From contig JAZLCO010000048.1 of the NCBI GenBank assembly GCA_045614225.1, forward strand, positions 75,653 to 139,652: a stretch of 64,000 nt of DNA, in the 5' to 3' direction. Position 1 is the stretch's first letter. Each line of letters begins with the position of its first letter. Made by a program: the position numbers and the translations under genes. Of this stretch, positions 41,417-50,591 are shown piece after piece. The notes under the pieces are model-generated. The model saw only the letters and a list, made by a program, of their open reading frames with translations. It did not search any database and was not told where the DNA came from. Origin of the DNA: UBA9715 sp045614225 (GTDB taxonomy: Bacteria; Actinomycetota; Coriobacteriia; Coriobacteriales; Eggerthellaceae).

Positions 41417-43612
41417 TTACCATGAAACGCCCTCGTCTTCGTCATCTGCCTTATGCGCAAGAGGCTCGGTATCAGTGCCTGGACCAACAATGATGACTTC
41501 CTTCTTCGGCTGGTAAACAGAGGTGTAGGACTCATCTATGAGCACTTCCCCGCTCGCATCGGTGACTTTTCTCGTCACGGTGATGCTGCTTCCATCTTCA
41601 CCGGCGGTATCGGTGTAGTACTGACCGGCAGACAGCCAATCCGATTCCTCGAACTTGGTCGTATAGGTTTCTCCCATGATCCATTCACCCTGTTCGGATG
41701 TAACGGTTCGTCCGGTGTAGACACTGTAAAGACGAGCTGTGACGGAGTGATCGGTGTAGGACATCTTCAAGATGATGTCGCTCGGCGTGTCGTTCACCCA
41801 CCTGAGGTCGAGCTCGCCGTAGCTTACTGCAGCATCTCTGCCGTCAGGATAGCTATGCATGTGTTCAGTGTGGTTATGACGCTCGGAAACGGGCATACCA
41901 GCCTCGAACACAGCATTGAAGACTGTTGTCGCGACCTGGCAGATACCGCCACCGATCGAGTCGACATGCTCGCCACCGATAATCGAACCGGCAGAAGCAA
42001 ACGGTGGATCCTTCGTCGTATCGCCGGAGTGATCGTTGTAACTCCATTCACCGCCATTGGCTTCAATGATGGTGTCGTTGAGGATGTCGGCAACCGTTCT
42101 AATGTTGTGGTTGCGGTTCTCGGTGCCTTCGTAGTTCGAGAACTCGGTCGTGTACTCGCCGATAACGGTCAAAATACCAAGATCGACCGCTTCGTCGAAT
42201 GTCAAAGCACCCGGGGCGTTCGATGTCTCTATCGCGAATTCACCTGGAGATGAAGCGGTCGTGTCGCTGAACGTCTTCCCATCTTCGCCGTAAAGTGCAA
42301 CGCCAAGCTCTTGAACAGCTGGTGCGACAAGCGGGATTTCACCATCGCCAGAAGTTGAAACAATGATTTCGTCAGCAAACTTCGCGATGCTCACCGTGAC
42401 ATCCTCAGACGTCACGTTGGCCTTTACGCCCTTAACTACAGCAGGAATGGCTGCGTCCTCGTTAATAGATGCGACAAGCTCGTACCCGTTATCGGCTTCC
42501 TTTACCTCGACCTTCGTCCATGACGCGAGGTCTTCAGGAGATGCGGTCCAGCTATCGTTTTCATAGGTGAATGTCGCCCCAGCAGCTATTGAGCGATTGA
42601 TGCCGTCGCTCGTTTGCTGCGCCTGCTCGTACGTTGTACGCGAAGGAGCAGCAACTGCTTCAGCAATGAACGATGAACTGCCGGAAATGCCGAGCATTGA
42701 ATCGGAAATCTTCTTTGCGAAATCATTGCGATCGACCATGACGCCTTGCTTGCCCTCAACCGGGTGTGCTGCACCATTTTCAAGAGCAACCGTCGCATCT
42801 ATGCGCGGATCGCCGATCGTCTTGTCTACCGTTGCGGCGAAATCTTCAAGTTTTGCCTCGTCGAATCGGACTTGAAGAGGGATTTCACTGCCGAACAACA
42901 TGACGCCGAGACGCCCGAACGGCCCAGCATGCCGCCCTGCTTCGAGCGCTTTGTCTGCGATTTCCTCATATGGCATTGATCCGCCGAGGTCGTAGACGTT
43001 CGTCTGCCATTCCGTTACAGCAGCATCGGCTTCTTCGACAGAAACCTCTTCTGCTTGCGCAACCCGTTCGGCGTCCTCCACCTCGGAAGACTCTGCATTC
43101 ATCGCCTCTTCGCTTGCATAGATCGTGACCTTTGCGTCGCGGATCTTGGACGTGTATTCGCCATCAAGGACTTCGACGATTTCCTGCTTGGTCATCCCGC
43201 CAACGTTGATCCCGTTGACGGTAACGTTTCCGTAGGATTTCTCCCAATTCGAAACGGTATCCCAAATGCCACCGACAGCGAACACGAGAACCACCGCGAC
43301 GATGATGGTCGCAACTCGGCTGGAGAGTATGGCCTTCCCGATGATTGCCAGTGCGCCGGGAATATCGACGTTCTTTGCGTTCCACGTTTTCTTCTTTGAA
43401 GTCTTGTTTTTAGCTCTGGATGATTTAACACGACTTCCAGAAGTATTGGTCGTTTTTCCAGACGCCCTTCGCTGAGTCGTCGAGCGAGTATTTATTGGCG
43501 CATCACGCCATGACGAGCCATCAGGCCTCTGCGAGCCTGACGTGCGCGCCCTTTGACCACTGGAGCTGCCAGCGACCGACTTTCTGGTTCTTTTCCTTTC
43601 GTCAGCTGCCAC
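41417..43612 (-). CDS. VanW family protein
   Basis: A 731-residue envelope protein. The first 80 residues are basic, Ser/Thr-rich and probably cytoplasmic. One membrane helix lies at about 96-116. A large extracellular part follows with peptidoglycan-binding-like repeats (about 125-460). The VanW domain (about 480-640) has the signature GGGICQVATTVFNAVFEAG and the HNHTEHMHSYPDGRDAAVSYG stretch. VanW proteins were named from vancomycin-resistance clusters but their activity is unknown. It starts with GTG at 43612, overlapping the upstream stop (TAGTG). The neighbours (phospholipid synthase, D,D-carboxypeptidase) support a cell-wall role; there is no vanHAX. Confidence 0.9.
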   Translation of the reverse strand: MAADERKRTRKSVAGSSSGQRARTSGSQRPDGSSWRDAPINTRSTTQRRASGKTTNTSGSRVKSSRAKNKTSKKKTWNAKNVDIPGALAIIGKAILSSRVATIIVAVVLVFAVGGIWDTVSNWEKSYGNVTVNGINVGGMTKQEIVEVLDGEYTSKIRDAKVTIYASEEAMNAESSEVEDAERVAQAEEVSVEEADAAVTEWQTNVYDLGGSMPYEEIADKALEAGRHAGPFGRLGVMLFGSEIPLQVRFDEAKLEDFAATVDKTIGDPRIDATVALENGAAHPVEGKQGVMVDRNDFAKKISDSMLGISGSSSFIAEAVAAPSRTTYEQAQQTSDGINRSIAAGATFTYENDSWTASPEDLASWTKVEVKEADNGYELVASINEDAAIPAVVKGVKANVTSEDVTVSIAKFADEIIVSTSGDGEIPLVAPAVQELGVALYGEDGKTFSDTTASSPGEFAIETSNAPGALTFDEAVDLGILTVIGEYTTEFSNYEGTENRNHNIRTVADILNDTIIEANGGEWSYNDHSGDTTKDPPFASAGSIIGGEHVDSIGGGICQVATTVFNAVFEAGMPVSERHNHTEHMHSYPDGRDAAVSYGELDLRWVNDTPSDIILKMSYTDHSVTARLYSVYTGRTVTSEQGEWIMGETYTTKFEESDWLSAGQYYTDTAGEDGSSITVTRKVTDASGEVLIDESYTSVYQPKKEVIIVGPGTDTEPLAHKADDEDEGVSW

Positions 43613-44253
43613 TACCGGGAACTCTCCTTAGCATTCTTCATGCCTTGCGCACCTGCTCGTATGTAGTAAACAGTTGTAAACAGGGAAACGATCAAGCCAA
43701 GGTATACAGCCCAAATCCCCCACGAGCATGGATCATGGTTGAAGCCGGGAAGCCATGAAATATCGCAGAGCCCAAGCCCTCCAACAATCGGCATGTTTAT
43801 CATCAATCCGAACAAGCCGAAGAACAAAAACGTCGTCGCGACCTTGCCCGAATAGACAACAGGCACGCGCACTTTGAAGTTCTTCAGCAAGAAAGAACCA
43901 CCCCAGAGGAGGAACACATCACGTGCAAGAACGACGATGACCACCCAGACGGGCAATCGATTCACGGCGAGCAAACCGACAACGCCACAGATCATGAGCA
44001 CTCTATCGACAGCGGGGTCAAGCAGCTGTCCAACACGTGAAACCTGGTTCGTACGGCGTGCAATCTGCCCGTCAATGAAGTCTGTGGCAGCTGATATGCC
44101 GAACAGCAACGCTGCTGCAATATCGTTTCCAGTGAGCAACAAGCCAAGCGCGATGGGCGCCATGAGCAACCGCACGAACGAAATCACGTTCGGCACGGTC
44201 AAAACGCGATCAGTAACCGCGTCTTCCCTCTGTACGCCTTCTCCCTCGGACAT
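43612..44253 (-). CDS. CDP-alcohol phosphatidyltransferase
   Basis: A 213-residue membrane enzyme with the complete family signature DG-x2-AR-x8-G-x3-D-x3-D (IDGQIARRTNQVSRVGQLLD followed by PAVD). It has about five hydrophobic helices. It condenses a CDP-activated lipid with an alcohol, likely glycerol-3-phosphate or inositol phosphate; the choice is not clear. The window has a second family member fused to CinA at 51865-53016. It leads the operon that continues into the VanW gene. Confidence 0.88.
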   Translation of the reverse strand: MSEGEGVQREDAVTDRVLTVPNVISFVRLLMAPIALGLLLTGNDIAAALLFGISAATDFIDGQIARRTNQVSRVGQLLDPAVDRVLMICGVVGLLAVNRLPVWVVIVVLARDVFLLWGGSFLLKNFKVRVPVVYSGKVATTFLFFGLFGLMINMPIVGGLGLCDISWLPGFNHDPCSWGIWAVYLGLIVSLFTTVYYIRAGAQGMKNAKESSR

Positions 44254-44289
44254 GTGCTCCTTTGCCTTCCCAGCGATTCTCGCTTAAAC

Positions 44290-44316
44290 CTAACGAAAAC
44301 CGGGCGCATGCCCGGT
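44290..44316 (-). terminator. terminator of the miaB-miaA unit
   Basis: On the minus strand ACCGGGC-ATGC-GCCCGGT is followed by TTTTCGTT. It lies about 85 bp beyond the miaA stop and just before the start region of the next operon. Confidence 0.75.
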
Positions 44317-44400
44317 CAATATTCATTTTATAGCGCTGGCCTTCTCATATGGCGTGAACAGCGATTCTCCATGCAGATTATAGGCTGAATTCTCAATTCT

Positions 44401-45357
44401 CTAAGCTTCGTCAGCCTTGCTCATGTTGGAGATGATTTCAAGCGATTCTTTGAGCATGGAATCAATGTCGAGCGCCGTCGCATCAATCCAGTGCACCCGC
44501 TTGTCTTTTCTGAACCATGTACGCTGTCGCTTTGCATATCGGCACGTTGCAACCTTGATTTCCTCATATGCTTCTTCAAGATTGCGACCTTCATCCAGGG
44601 CCTGAACAATTTCCTTGTATCCAATCGCTTGTGGCGCTGTCACGCCCTCTCTGAATCCTCTTGCGAGAAGGCTTTCAACCTCTTCGACAAGGCCTTCGGC
44701 TACCATCTCGTCAACACGATCGCGAATCCTTTGCCTGAGCGTATCTGGATCAACGGCAAGCCCTATGAATATAGCGGGCTTGTATTGCCCAATTTGCGCA
44801 AGCTTTTCCTTTTGTTCGGCATAGCTTAAACCTTCATCGAGCAGCTCGAATGCCCTCACCACGCGCTTGACGTCATTTTCGGGAATGATGGCAGCGCTTT
44901 CTGGATCAATTTCGCGCAACCGTTCCCACAGCACGTGAGCACCCTCGTGCTCGGCAACTGCGTTCAAGGTGTCTCGAAGCTCGTTGTCAACCTGCTCGCC
45001 TTTTGGGAAGTCGTAATCGTCAATTGCGGCTCTAACGTAGAAACCCGTCCCACCGCAGAGTATCGGCCACTTTCCCTTTGCTTCGATTTCATCGAAGCAT
45101 CTGCGAGCATATTCCTGGAAAAGAGCTGCTGACCATGGTTCACCAGGATCAGCTAGATCGAGCCCGTAATGCTTTACGACGCGCTGCGATTCGGGAACCT
45201 TCCCTGTTCCGATATCCATACCGCGATATATCTGCATGGAATCGGCGCTTACGATTTCACCATCAAGCTCGAGCGCTATGAGCTGGGCAAGGGCGCTTTT
45301 CCCTGAAGCAGTTGGACCAACGACGCATACGACAGGTTTTTGATGGTCTCGATCCAT
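44401..45357 (-). CDS. miaA: tRNA dimethylallyltransferase
   Basis: A 318-residue enzyme that adds dimethylallyl to A37 of tRNAs reading UNN codons. The P-loop GPTASGKSALA (about 14-24), SADSMQIYRGMDIGTGK, GGTGFYVRA and the C-terminal TCRYAKRQRTWFRKD motif are all present. It follows miaB by 6 bp. MiaB acts on its product, so the pair forms one pathway. Confidence 0.97.
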   Translation of the reverse strand: MDRDHQKPVVCVVGPTASGKSALAQLIALELDGEIVSADSMQIYRGMDIGTGKVPESQRVVKHYGLDLADPGEPWSAALFQEYARRCFDEIEAKGKWPILCGGTGFYVRAAIDDYDFPKGEQVDNELRDTLNAVAEHEGAHVLWERLREIDPESAAIIPENDVKRVVRAFELLDEGLSYAEQKEKLAQIGQYKPAIFIGLAVDPDTLRQRIRDRVDEMVAEGLVEEVESLLARGFREGVTAPQAIGYKEIVQALDEGRNLEEAYEEIKVATCRYAKRQRTWFRKDKRVHWIDATALDIDSMLKESLEIISNMSKADEA

Positions 45358-45363
45358 GCGGAC

Positions 45364-46725
45364 TTACACCATTGTGCCGCGCAAATACCATGTGCGCGCC
45401 TCTTCGATTTTCACAGGAACGATTCTTCCTACCAAATCATCGAGAACGGCGCCTTCGGGAATCGGAGCATGAACATTGATGTTCTCGGGACTATGCCCGG
45501 TCGCAATTCTGGAATCCTTCTTCGAAGCGCCTTCGATAAGCACATCGACAACGTGGCCTTTTTGAGCTTGGTTGAAATCGTATGCCCCACGCTCGACAAC
45601 TTCGCGCAACCGATCGAATCGCTCTTGGATAACCTCGCGCGGCGTATCGTCGAAATACGACGCCGCGGGTGTGCCTTCTCGTTTTGAGTAGATGAACGTG
45701 AATACCTGAGAGTACCCAACCTCCTCGACGAGACGGTACGTTCCCATGAAATCCTGCTCTGTTTCACCGGGGAACCCGACGATGATGTCGGTCGACAACG
45801 AGATGCCAGGCTTCACTGCCCTAAGCTTCTCGATGAGTCCAAGGTAATGCTCAACGGTGTACGAGCGGTGCATGGCCTTGAGAATAGCATCCGACCCCGA
45901 TTGCGCCGGGAGGTGCAATGCCGGCATCAGGGCATCGAGCGTACCGAATTTCGCAATGACTTCGTCCGTGAGATCCTTCGGATGGCTCGTCGCGAACCTG
46001 AGCCTTTCGATACCCGTATCAGCCACAGCTTCAAGGACATCGGCGAACCGTGGTTTCCCATATAAGTCACGGCCATACGAATTCACGTTCTGACCAAGAA
46101 GCGTGATCTCTTTCACCCTTGCAGAAACGTAGCGTTTGGCCTCGTCAACGATATCTTCGAGCGTTCGTGACTTCTCTCGACCCCTTACATAGGGAACTAT
46201 GCAGTACGTGCAGAAGTTGTTGCACCCAATGGTAATTGGGAGCCAAGCAGCCCATGAGTTTTCTCGCGTGATGGGCAGGTCAGTCGGAAACGATTCCGAT
46301 TCCTCCAAAGTTTCGACGATATGTCGATCGCCCTCTAGGACACCCTTGAGCATTCCCGGCAACGATGCGAGATTGTTGGTTCCGAATACAACGTCGAGAT
46401 GGGGCAATTCGCCAAATAGCTTATCCCCATCGCGCTGACCAATGCATCCGCCAACTGCTATGATGCGCTTTTCAAGCGGCGAGCCTTTTCGCAGCGGGAC
46501 GTTCTTCATAGACGCAACCTGCCCGAGAAGTCGAACATCGGCTGCTTCCCTCACGCAGCAAGTCATGAAGACGACAACGTCAGCGTCTTCTATCGTTTCG
46601 ACACATGAGGACCCAAGGCTCTCAAGCATGCCCGTGACACGCTCGGAGTCGTGCTTGTTCATCTGACACCCAAATGTTTGGACATGGAACGTTAAATCCA
46701 TGAAGGAAGAGGTTGTACCATTCAT
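45364..46725 (-). CDS. miaB: tRNA-2-methylthio-N6-dimethylallyladenosine synthase
   Basis: A 453-residue radical-SAM methylthiotransferase. The N-terminal UPF0004 domain holds three cluster cysteines (QTFGCQMN, MTCCVREAA, GGCIGQRDG). The radical-SAM motif is CNNFCTYC (about 170-177), and a TRAM domain closes the protein. It converts i6A37 to ms2i6A37. It starts 9 bp after spoVS, which places it in one unit with spoVS and miaA. Confidence 0.96.
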   Translation of the reverse strand: MNGTTSSFMDLTFHVQTFGCQMNKHDSERVTGMLESLGSSCVETIEDADVVVFMTCCVREAADVRLLGQVASMKNVPLRKGSPLEKRIIAVGGCIGQRDGDKLFGELPHLDVVFGTNNLASLPGMLKGVLEGDRHIVETLEESESFPTDLPITRENSWAAWLPITIGCNNFCTYCIVPYVRGREKSRTLEDIVDEAKRYVSARVKEITLLGQNVNSYGRDLYGKPRFADVLEAVADTGIERLRFATSHPKDLTDEVIAKFGTLDALMPALHLPAQSGSDAILKAMHRSYTVEHYLGLIEKLRAVKPGISLSTDIIVGFPGETEQDFMGTYRLVEEVGYSQVFTFIYSKREGTPAASYFDDTPREVIQERFDRLREVVERGAYDFNQAQKGHVVDVLIEGASKKDSRIATGHSPENINVHAPIPEGAVLDDLVGRIVPVKIEEARTWYLRGTMV

Positions 46726-46734
46726 GGCGCGACC

Positions 46735-47073
46735 TTAAAACAGCGTGTTTGAATAGCCCTCGTCGTCATCCATAGTGCCACGCAGGTACTGGGCTTTGAT
46801 TGCGAAATGAATTGCCGTACGGTACTCACCGTCGATGATGATATCGGCAAACGACGGGACGCATGCAATTTCGATTCCCACAGGTGACAGGAAGCCACGC
46901 GATATCGCAATTGCTTTGATAGCTTGATTCACGGCTCCTGCGCCCACAGCCTGCATTTCAACGGGCACGCCGTCTTTTACCATGCCGGCAATTGCTCCCG
47001 CTACTGAAGCAGGAGATGATTTCGATGAAACCTTGAGGCAGCTCGTGCCAGCATATTGTTCGCTTGTCTGCAT
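46735..47073 (-). CDS. spoVS: stage V sporulation protein S homologue
   Basis: A 112-residue SpoVS-family protein: LKVSSKSSPASVAGAIAGMV near the N-terminus, then VEMQAVGAGAVNQAIKAIAISRG and the CVPSFADIIIDGEYRTAIHFAI block, the full family core. SpoVS is a small Alba-like fold, suspected to bind nucleic acid. It is found in many non-sporulating bacteria, where its role is unknown. The last 20 residues are an acidic extension. GAGGAC precedes the ATG. It sits between a GHKL ATPase gene and miaB, downstream of RNase Y. Confidence 0.93.
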   Translation of the reverse strand: MQTSEQYAGTSCLKVSSKSSPASVAGAIAGMVKDGVPVEMQAVGAGAVNQAIKAIAISRGFLSPVGIEIACVPSFADIIIDGEYRTAIHFAIKAQYLRGTMDDDEGYSNTLF

Positions 47074-47177
47074 ACCAGTCCTCTAATGTAGACGTTTCAA
47101 GAGCGGTTTTCGTTCGTTCGATATGCTCTGTCAATGTTGTTGTAATGGGATATTTTAACTATATTGCAGCAAATATG

Positions 47178-48260
47178 CTAGTCATCCTTGCGAATGATGG
47201 GCAATGTCAAGGTGATTTTGTCGTATGAGACCCGCATTTGGGGTTCAATATCGCCTTCGAGATAGTATCTTCGCGCGATTTCGCCGAAGGCTTCGCGCGC
47301 AGTCGACTTCAGCAAATTGGTATCGTTCTTGTCGAAACGAATCGCCTTGCGACCCTGTTTAGTTTGAGTTCGCTTCTTCGCAGCAGGCTTATTATCACGC
47401 GTGATCTCAACACAATCGAGAATGGGGTCCAGTGCGGCAATCTCGCCGTTCATGATTCTTCGTGCAGTCCTTTCGGACATTTCGAGCCCCATGCTTTGCG
47501 CGAGCACTCTAAGCTCCTCTGGCTCTCCTGCTGTTGCGAGCATCTTCGAGAGCGGCAGCTGGCTAACATCGCGGCAGAAGGCTTTATCAATAGCTGATAG
47601 CGTCGCAGAGCCGTAATAGAACAGTGTGGCTGCGACTTCAACCGGTGAACCAACGTAAACCGAACATGTTGAACGCGATTCAATTGCAAACTCGCATGAC
47701 GTCCTCAGTATGTTTCGAGGACCTCGCACGAGCACAGTCCCACCTTCAGCAAGCGTGAAGGTCGGGAAGCTCGATTGATCGGATTTTTCGGAAAGCTTTT
47801 CTGTGTTCACATCGACTTTAATAGCGCATCCCAAGCCGACGTCTGAACGCATGATTTCGGAATTGTCTGCATTTACCGAAATCGAATAGAGCGCCATGCC
47901 GCGGCCATGCATACCCCATGCATCGATATGCGACGTATCGAGCTTGGATGTCACGCGAGGCTCGAAAACATGCCCATGCATGGACTTTGGTATACCGTCG
48001 CCGTCATCGACAACGGTCAAACTTCTCTTCGCACCTTCACGTGACATTGCAACGAATATCTTCGTTGCGTGCGCATCACGTGAATTCCTGAGCAATTCGA
48101 GGACAATGCTCTCGACGTTGCGGATGTCCTGAATAGCCTGCCTGCGTTCTGCTTCTGACGTCCTAAGACGGACGAAGCCATCCCCAAAGTCGTGTTCGAC
48201 TCTGAGATGGCTCGTACCGCTGACTTCTTCTACGAATGATTCGAGTGACTTGTCAGACAT
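47178..48260 (-). CDS. GHKL ATPase-domain protein of unknown function
   Basis: A 360-residue protein. The N-terminal 200 residues have a GHKL (Hsp90/MutL/histidine-kinase type) ATP site: N-box ELLRNSRDAHA with Glu55 and Asn59, G1 box DDGDGIP (85-91), and G2 box HGRGMAL (118-124). The remainder resembles neither MutL, Hsp90 nor a kinase that I can name, and carries a basic Lys/Arg-rich stretch (about 290-315). No membrane segment. It starts 3 bp after the rny stop and depends on coupling, as no clear ribosome-binding site is visible. Confidence 0.8.
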   Translation of the reverse strand: MSDKSLESFVEEVSGTSHLRVEHDFGDGFVRLRTSEAERRQAIQDIRNVESIVLELLRNSRDAHATKIFVAMSREGAKRSLTVVDDGDGIPKSMHGHVFEPRVTSKLDTSHIDAWGMHGRGMALYSISVNADNSEIMRSDVGLGCAIKVDVNTEKLSEKSDQSSFPTFTLAEGGTVLVRGPRNILRTSCEFAIESRSTCSVYVGSPVEVAATLFYYGSATLSAIDKAFCRDVSQLPLSKMLATAGEPEELRVLAQSMGLEMSERTARRIMNGEIAALDPILDCVEITRDNKPAAKKRTQTKQGRKAIRFDKNDTNLLKSTAREAFGEIARRYYLEGDIEPQMRVSYDKITLTLPIIRKDD

Positions 48261-48263
48261 CTG

Positions 48264-49796
48264 CTATTTCGCAACGCCGATTGCGCGGCTCTCCCTAATG
48301 ACGACGACCTTTACCTGACCAGGATACTGGAGTTCGTTTTCGATGCGAGAGGCGATGTCGTGTGCAAGCACGACAGTCTTGGCTTCGTCCACCTTTTCAG
48401 GTTCGACCATCACGCGCACTTCGCGACCAGCCTGAATTGCATAGGTGCGCTCGACGCCTTCGTAAGACATGGCGATTTCCTCGAGCTTTTCAAGGCGCTT
48501 GATGTACGCATCGAGCGTTTCCTTGCGGGCACCGGGACGCGCGGCCGATACAGCATCCGCTGCCTGCACGAGGACATCGAGAACGCTGTTGGGCTCGACA
48601 TCGTTGTGATGAGCCTCGATTGCGTGAACAATCGCGTTGTTCTCGCCGAAGCGCCTCGCAAGATCGGCGCCAATGACGGCATGGTTGCCTTCGACCTCGC
48701 GATCGATTGCCTTGCCGATGTCGTGCAGAAGACCTGCGCGTTTAGCTGGAACAGGGTCGAGACCAAGCTCGCTGGCCATCACGCCGGTAAGGTATGCGAC
48801 CTCGAGCGAGTGGTTCAAGACGTTCTGGCCATAAGAAGTGCGATAGCGCAAACGGCCGAGCGTCTTGACAAGCTCGGGGTGCATATCGTGGATGCCAGTA
48901 TCGAAGGCAGCCTGATCGCCTGCTTCTTGCACACGCTGGTTCACGAGCTTCTCGGCTTTCGCGAACATCTCCTCGATACGTGCGGGGTGAATGCGTCCGT
49001 CAGCAATCAGGTTCTCCATCGTGACACGACCGATTTCGCGTCGAACGGGGTCGAAGCATGAAATGGTCACACATTCGGGCGTATCGTCGATGATGAGATT
49101 CGTGCCGGTGATTTGCTCGAACGACCTGATGTTGCGACCCTCCCTGCCGATGATGCGGCCTTTCAAATCATCAGAAGGAATCTGGATGGTCGAAACGGTA
49201 TTCTCGACGGTGTATTCGGAAGCGATTCTCTGCATAGCCTGGCTGAGGATGGAACGCGCCGTTTTGTCAGCTTCCGCTTTCGTGCGCGCCTCAGAATCGC
49301 GAATGATTTGAGCGCTCTCGATTGCAACCTCATCCTTGAGGGTATTGAGAAGCTCGGTCTTCGCTTCTTCGGGAGTCATGCCCGCAACGCTTTCAAGGCG
49401 CTTGTTGACCTCTTCTTCGGCCTCCTCGAGCATCCGCTGTCTCTTCTCGATCTGACCTTGCATAGAAGAAATTTGGTGCTCACGCTGGTCGAGAGAATTC
49501 GTACGACGATCGAGCGATTCCTCGCGCTGCTGAACACGATGCTCAGCTTCACGCACCTCGCGCTGACGCTCTTTTCGCTCCGTTTCGATTTCAGCCTTAA
49601 GCTTCAATGCCTCGTCTTTTGCTTCAACTTCTGCTTCACGTCGAATCGTATCTGCCATGCGCTTCGCATCATCTACGATCAACTGAGCCTCCAGCTCCTT
49701 TTTCTTAGCAGAAGAGTTGACCAAGTAACGTGCTATCACGAAACCGAGGACGATGCCGACGACGGCTCCGATTATTGCGATTACGAATTCGGGCAT
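48264..49796 (-). CDS. rny: ribonuclease Y
   Basis: A 510-residue membrane-anchored endoribonuclease that begins mRNA decay. The order is an N-terminal helix (about 3-25), a long coiled coil (30-190), a KH domain (GRIIGREGRNIRSFEQITG, about 205-270) and an HD domain with LLHDIGKAIDRE. AAAGGGGAG precedes the ATG at 49796. It heads a unit with the GHKL ATPase gene and lies downstream of recX behind a terminator. Confidence 0.96.
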   Translation of the reverse strand: MPEFVIAIIGAVVGIVLGFVIARYLVNSSAKKKELEAQLIVDDAKRMADTIRREAEVEAKDEALKLKAEIETERKERQREVREAEHRVQQREESLDRRTNSLDQREHQISSMQGQIEKRQRMLEEAEEEVNKRLESVAGMTPEEAKTELLNTLKDEVAIESAQIIRDSEARTKAEADKTARSILSQAMQRIASEYTVENTVSTIQIPSDDLKGRIIGREGRNIRSFEQITGTNLIIDDTPECVTISCFDPVRREIGRVTMENLIADGRIHPARIEEMFAKAEKLVNQRVQEAGDQAAFDTGIHDMHPELVKTLGRLRYRTSYGQNVLNHSLEVAYLTGVMASELGLDPVPAKRAGLLHDIGKAIDREVEGNHAVIGADLARRFGENNAIVHAIEAHHNDVEPNSVLDVLVQAADAVSAARPGARKETLDAYIKRLEKLEEIAMSYEGVERTYAIQAGREVRVMVEPEKVDEAKTVVLAHDIASRIENELQYPGQVKVVVIRESRAIGVAK

Positions 49797-49995
49797 CTTC
49801 TCCCCTTTCTAACCTCATCATGAATGCATTCAACCCAGGACATGCTTTCGCATACCCAAGGGCATGAGAACTTGAATCTCTTAATTGGTGTCGATATTCA
49901 ACTGGTTATATAAACACCCTTGCGGGTTCGTATTCTCATACGAGCTTATGATAAAACGCTCTGAGAAAACTTGCCGCGATATGTTACGTAACGAC

Positions 49996-50023
49996 ATAAA
50001 AAGAGCGCCTATTCGGCGCCCTC
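49996..50023 (-). terminator. terminator of recA-recX, overlapping the recX stop
   Basis: On the minus strand GAGGGCGCC-GAATA-GGCGCTC (one bulged G) is followed by TTTTTATG. The loop contains the recX stop codon (50009-50011). Confidence 0.8.
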
Positions 50024-50590
50024 AGACCAGAGCCTTGCTGCGTTCGATGCAATGGCAGCTGGATAACCATTCTGAACAAGCTTTCGATAGGCTCCTTCCC
50101 TCTTGTTTTTCGACCGCGTTGGATGACGGTCGAGATATGCAAGGGCTCGTTCGAGCTGCTCATCATCACTTTCAACAAACTCGTACGGCCATCCGGGAAC
50201 ATCATCCAAATCGATGCCGTGCGCAGCGAGCTCGCGACGTATCCCCGCATCGCCTCTTCCCTTTCTCAACCTGCTTCGAATGAGTGATGCAGCAAACCTC
50301 ATGTCGTCTATGAAACCGTAACCGATAGCACGCTCGACAGCCTCGTTGATAGCCTCATCGGTGAACCCCTCCAGCTCAAGCCTTTCACGGACAGCATGTT
50401 CCGATCGTTCACTGACATTCACCCAGGAAACAATGCGTTTGAGAGCACGATCAGAGTCTGAAGGATCCAGCTCCTCACAACTAGATTTCGTTCTCGGCGA
50501 GGAGCTGGATTTGTAAACTATCGATTGCGCATTTGACTCAATTGCCCCAATTTGAGCTTTGAGACCATCGATGATTTCGCGCTTTGACAT
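50009..50590 (-). CDS. recX: recombination regulator RecX
   Basis: A 193-residue RecX-family protein. After a low-complexity N-terminus (to about 60) come the three-helix repeats: SERSEHAVRERLELEGFTDEAINEAVERAIGYGFIDD, then FAASLIRSRLRKGRGDAGIRRELAAHGI. RecX inhibits or trims RecA filaments. ATG 50590 is 1 bp after the recA stop; a frame reaching back to 50680 overlaps recA and is rejected. Its expression should follow the SOS promoter of recA. Confidence 0.92.
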   Translation of the reverse strand: MSKREIIDGLKAQIGAIESNAQSIVYKSSSSPRTKSSCEELDPSDSDRALKRIVSWVNVSERSEHAVRERLELEGFTDEAINEAVERAIGYGFIDDMRFAASLIRSRLRKGRGDAGIRRELAAHGIDLDDVPGWPYEFVESDDEQLERALAYLDRHPTRSKNKREGAYRKLVQNGYPAAIASNAARLWSEGAE

Positions 50591-50591
50591 G

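Noticed and set aside
41417..43612. Vancomycin resistance from VanW.
   Set aside because: No vanH, vanA/B ligase, vanX or vanRS is present. VanW-domain proteins are common envelope proteins in this group.
46735..47073. Evidence of sporulation from SpoVS.
   Set aside because: SpoVS homologues are widespread in non-sporulating bacteria, and no other sporulation gene is present. FtsK here is the general divisome translocase.
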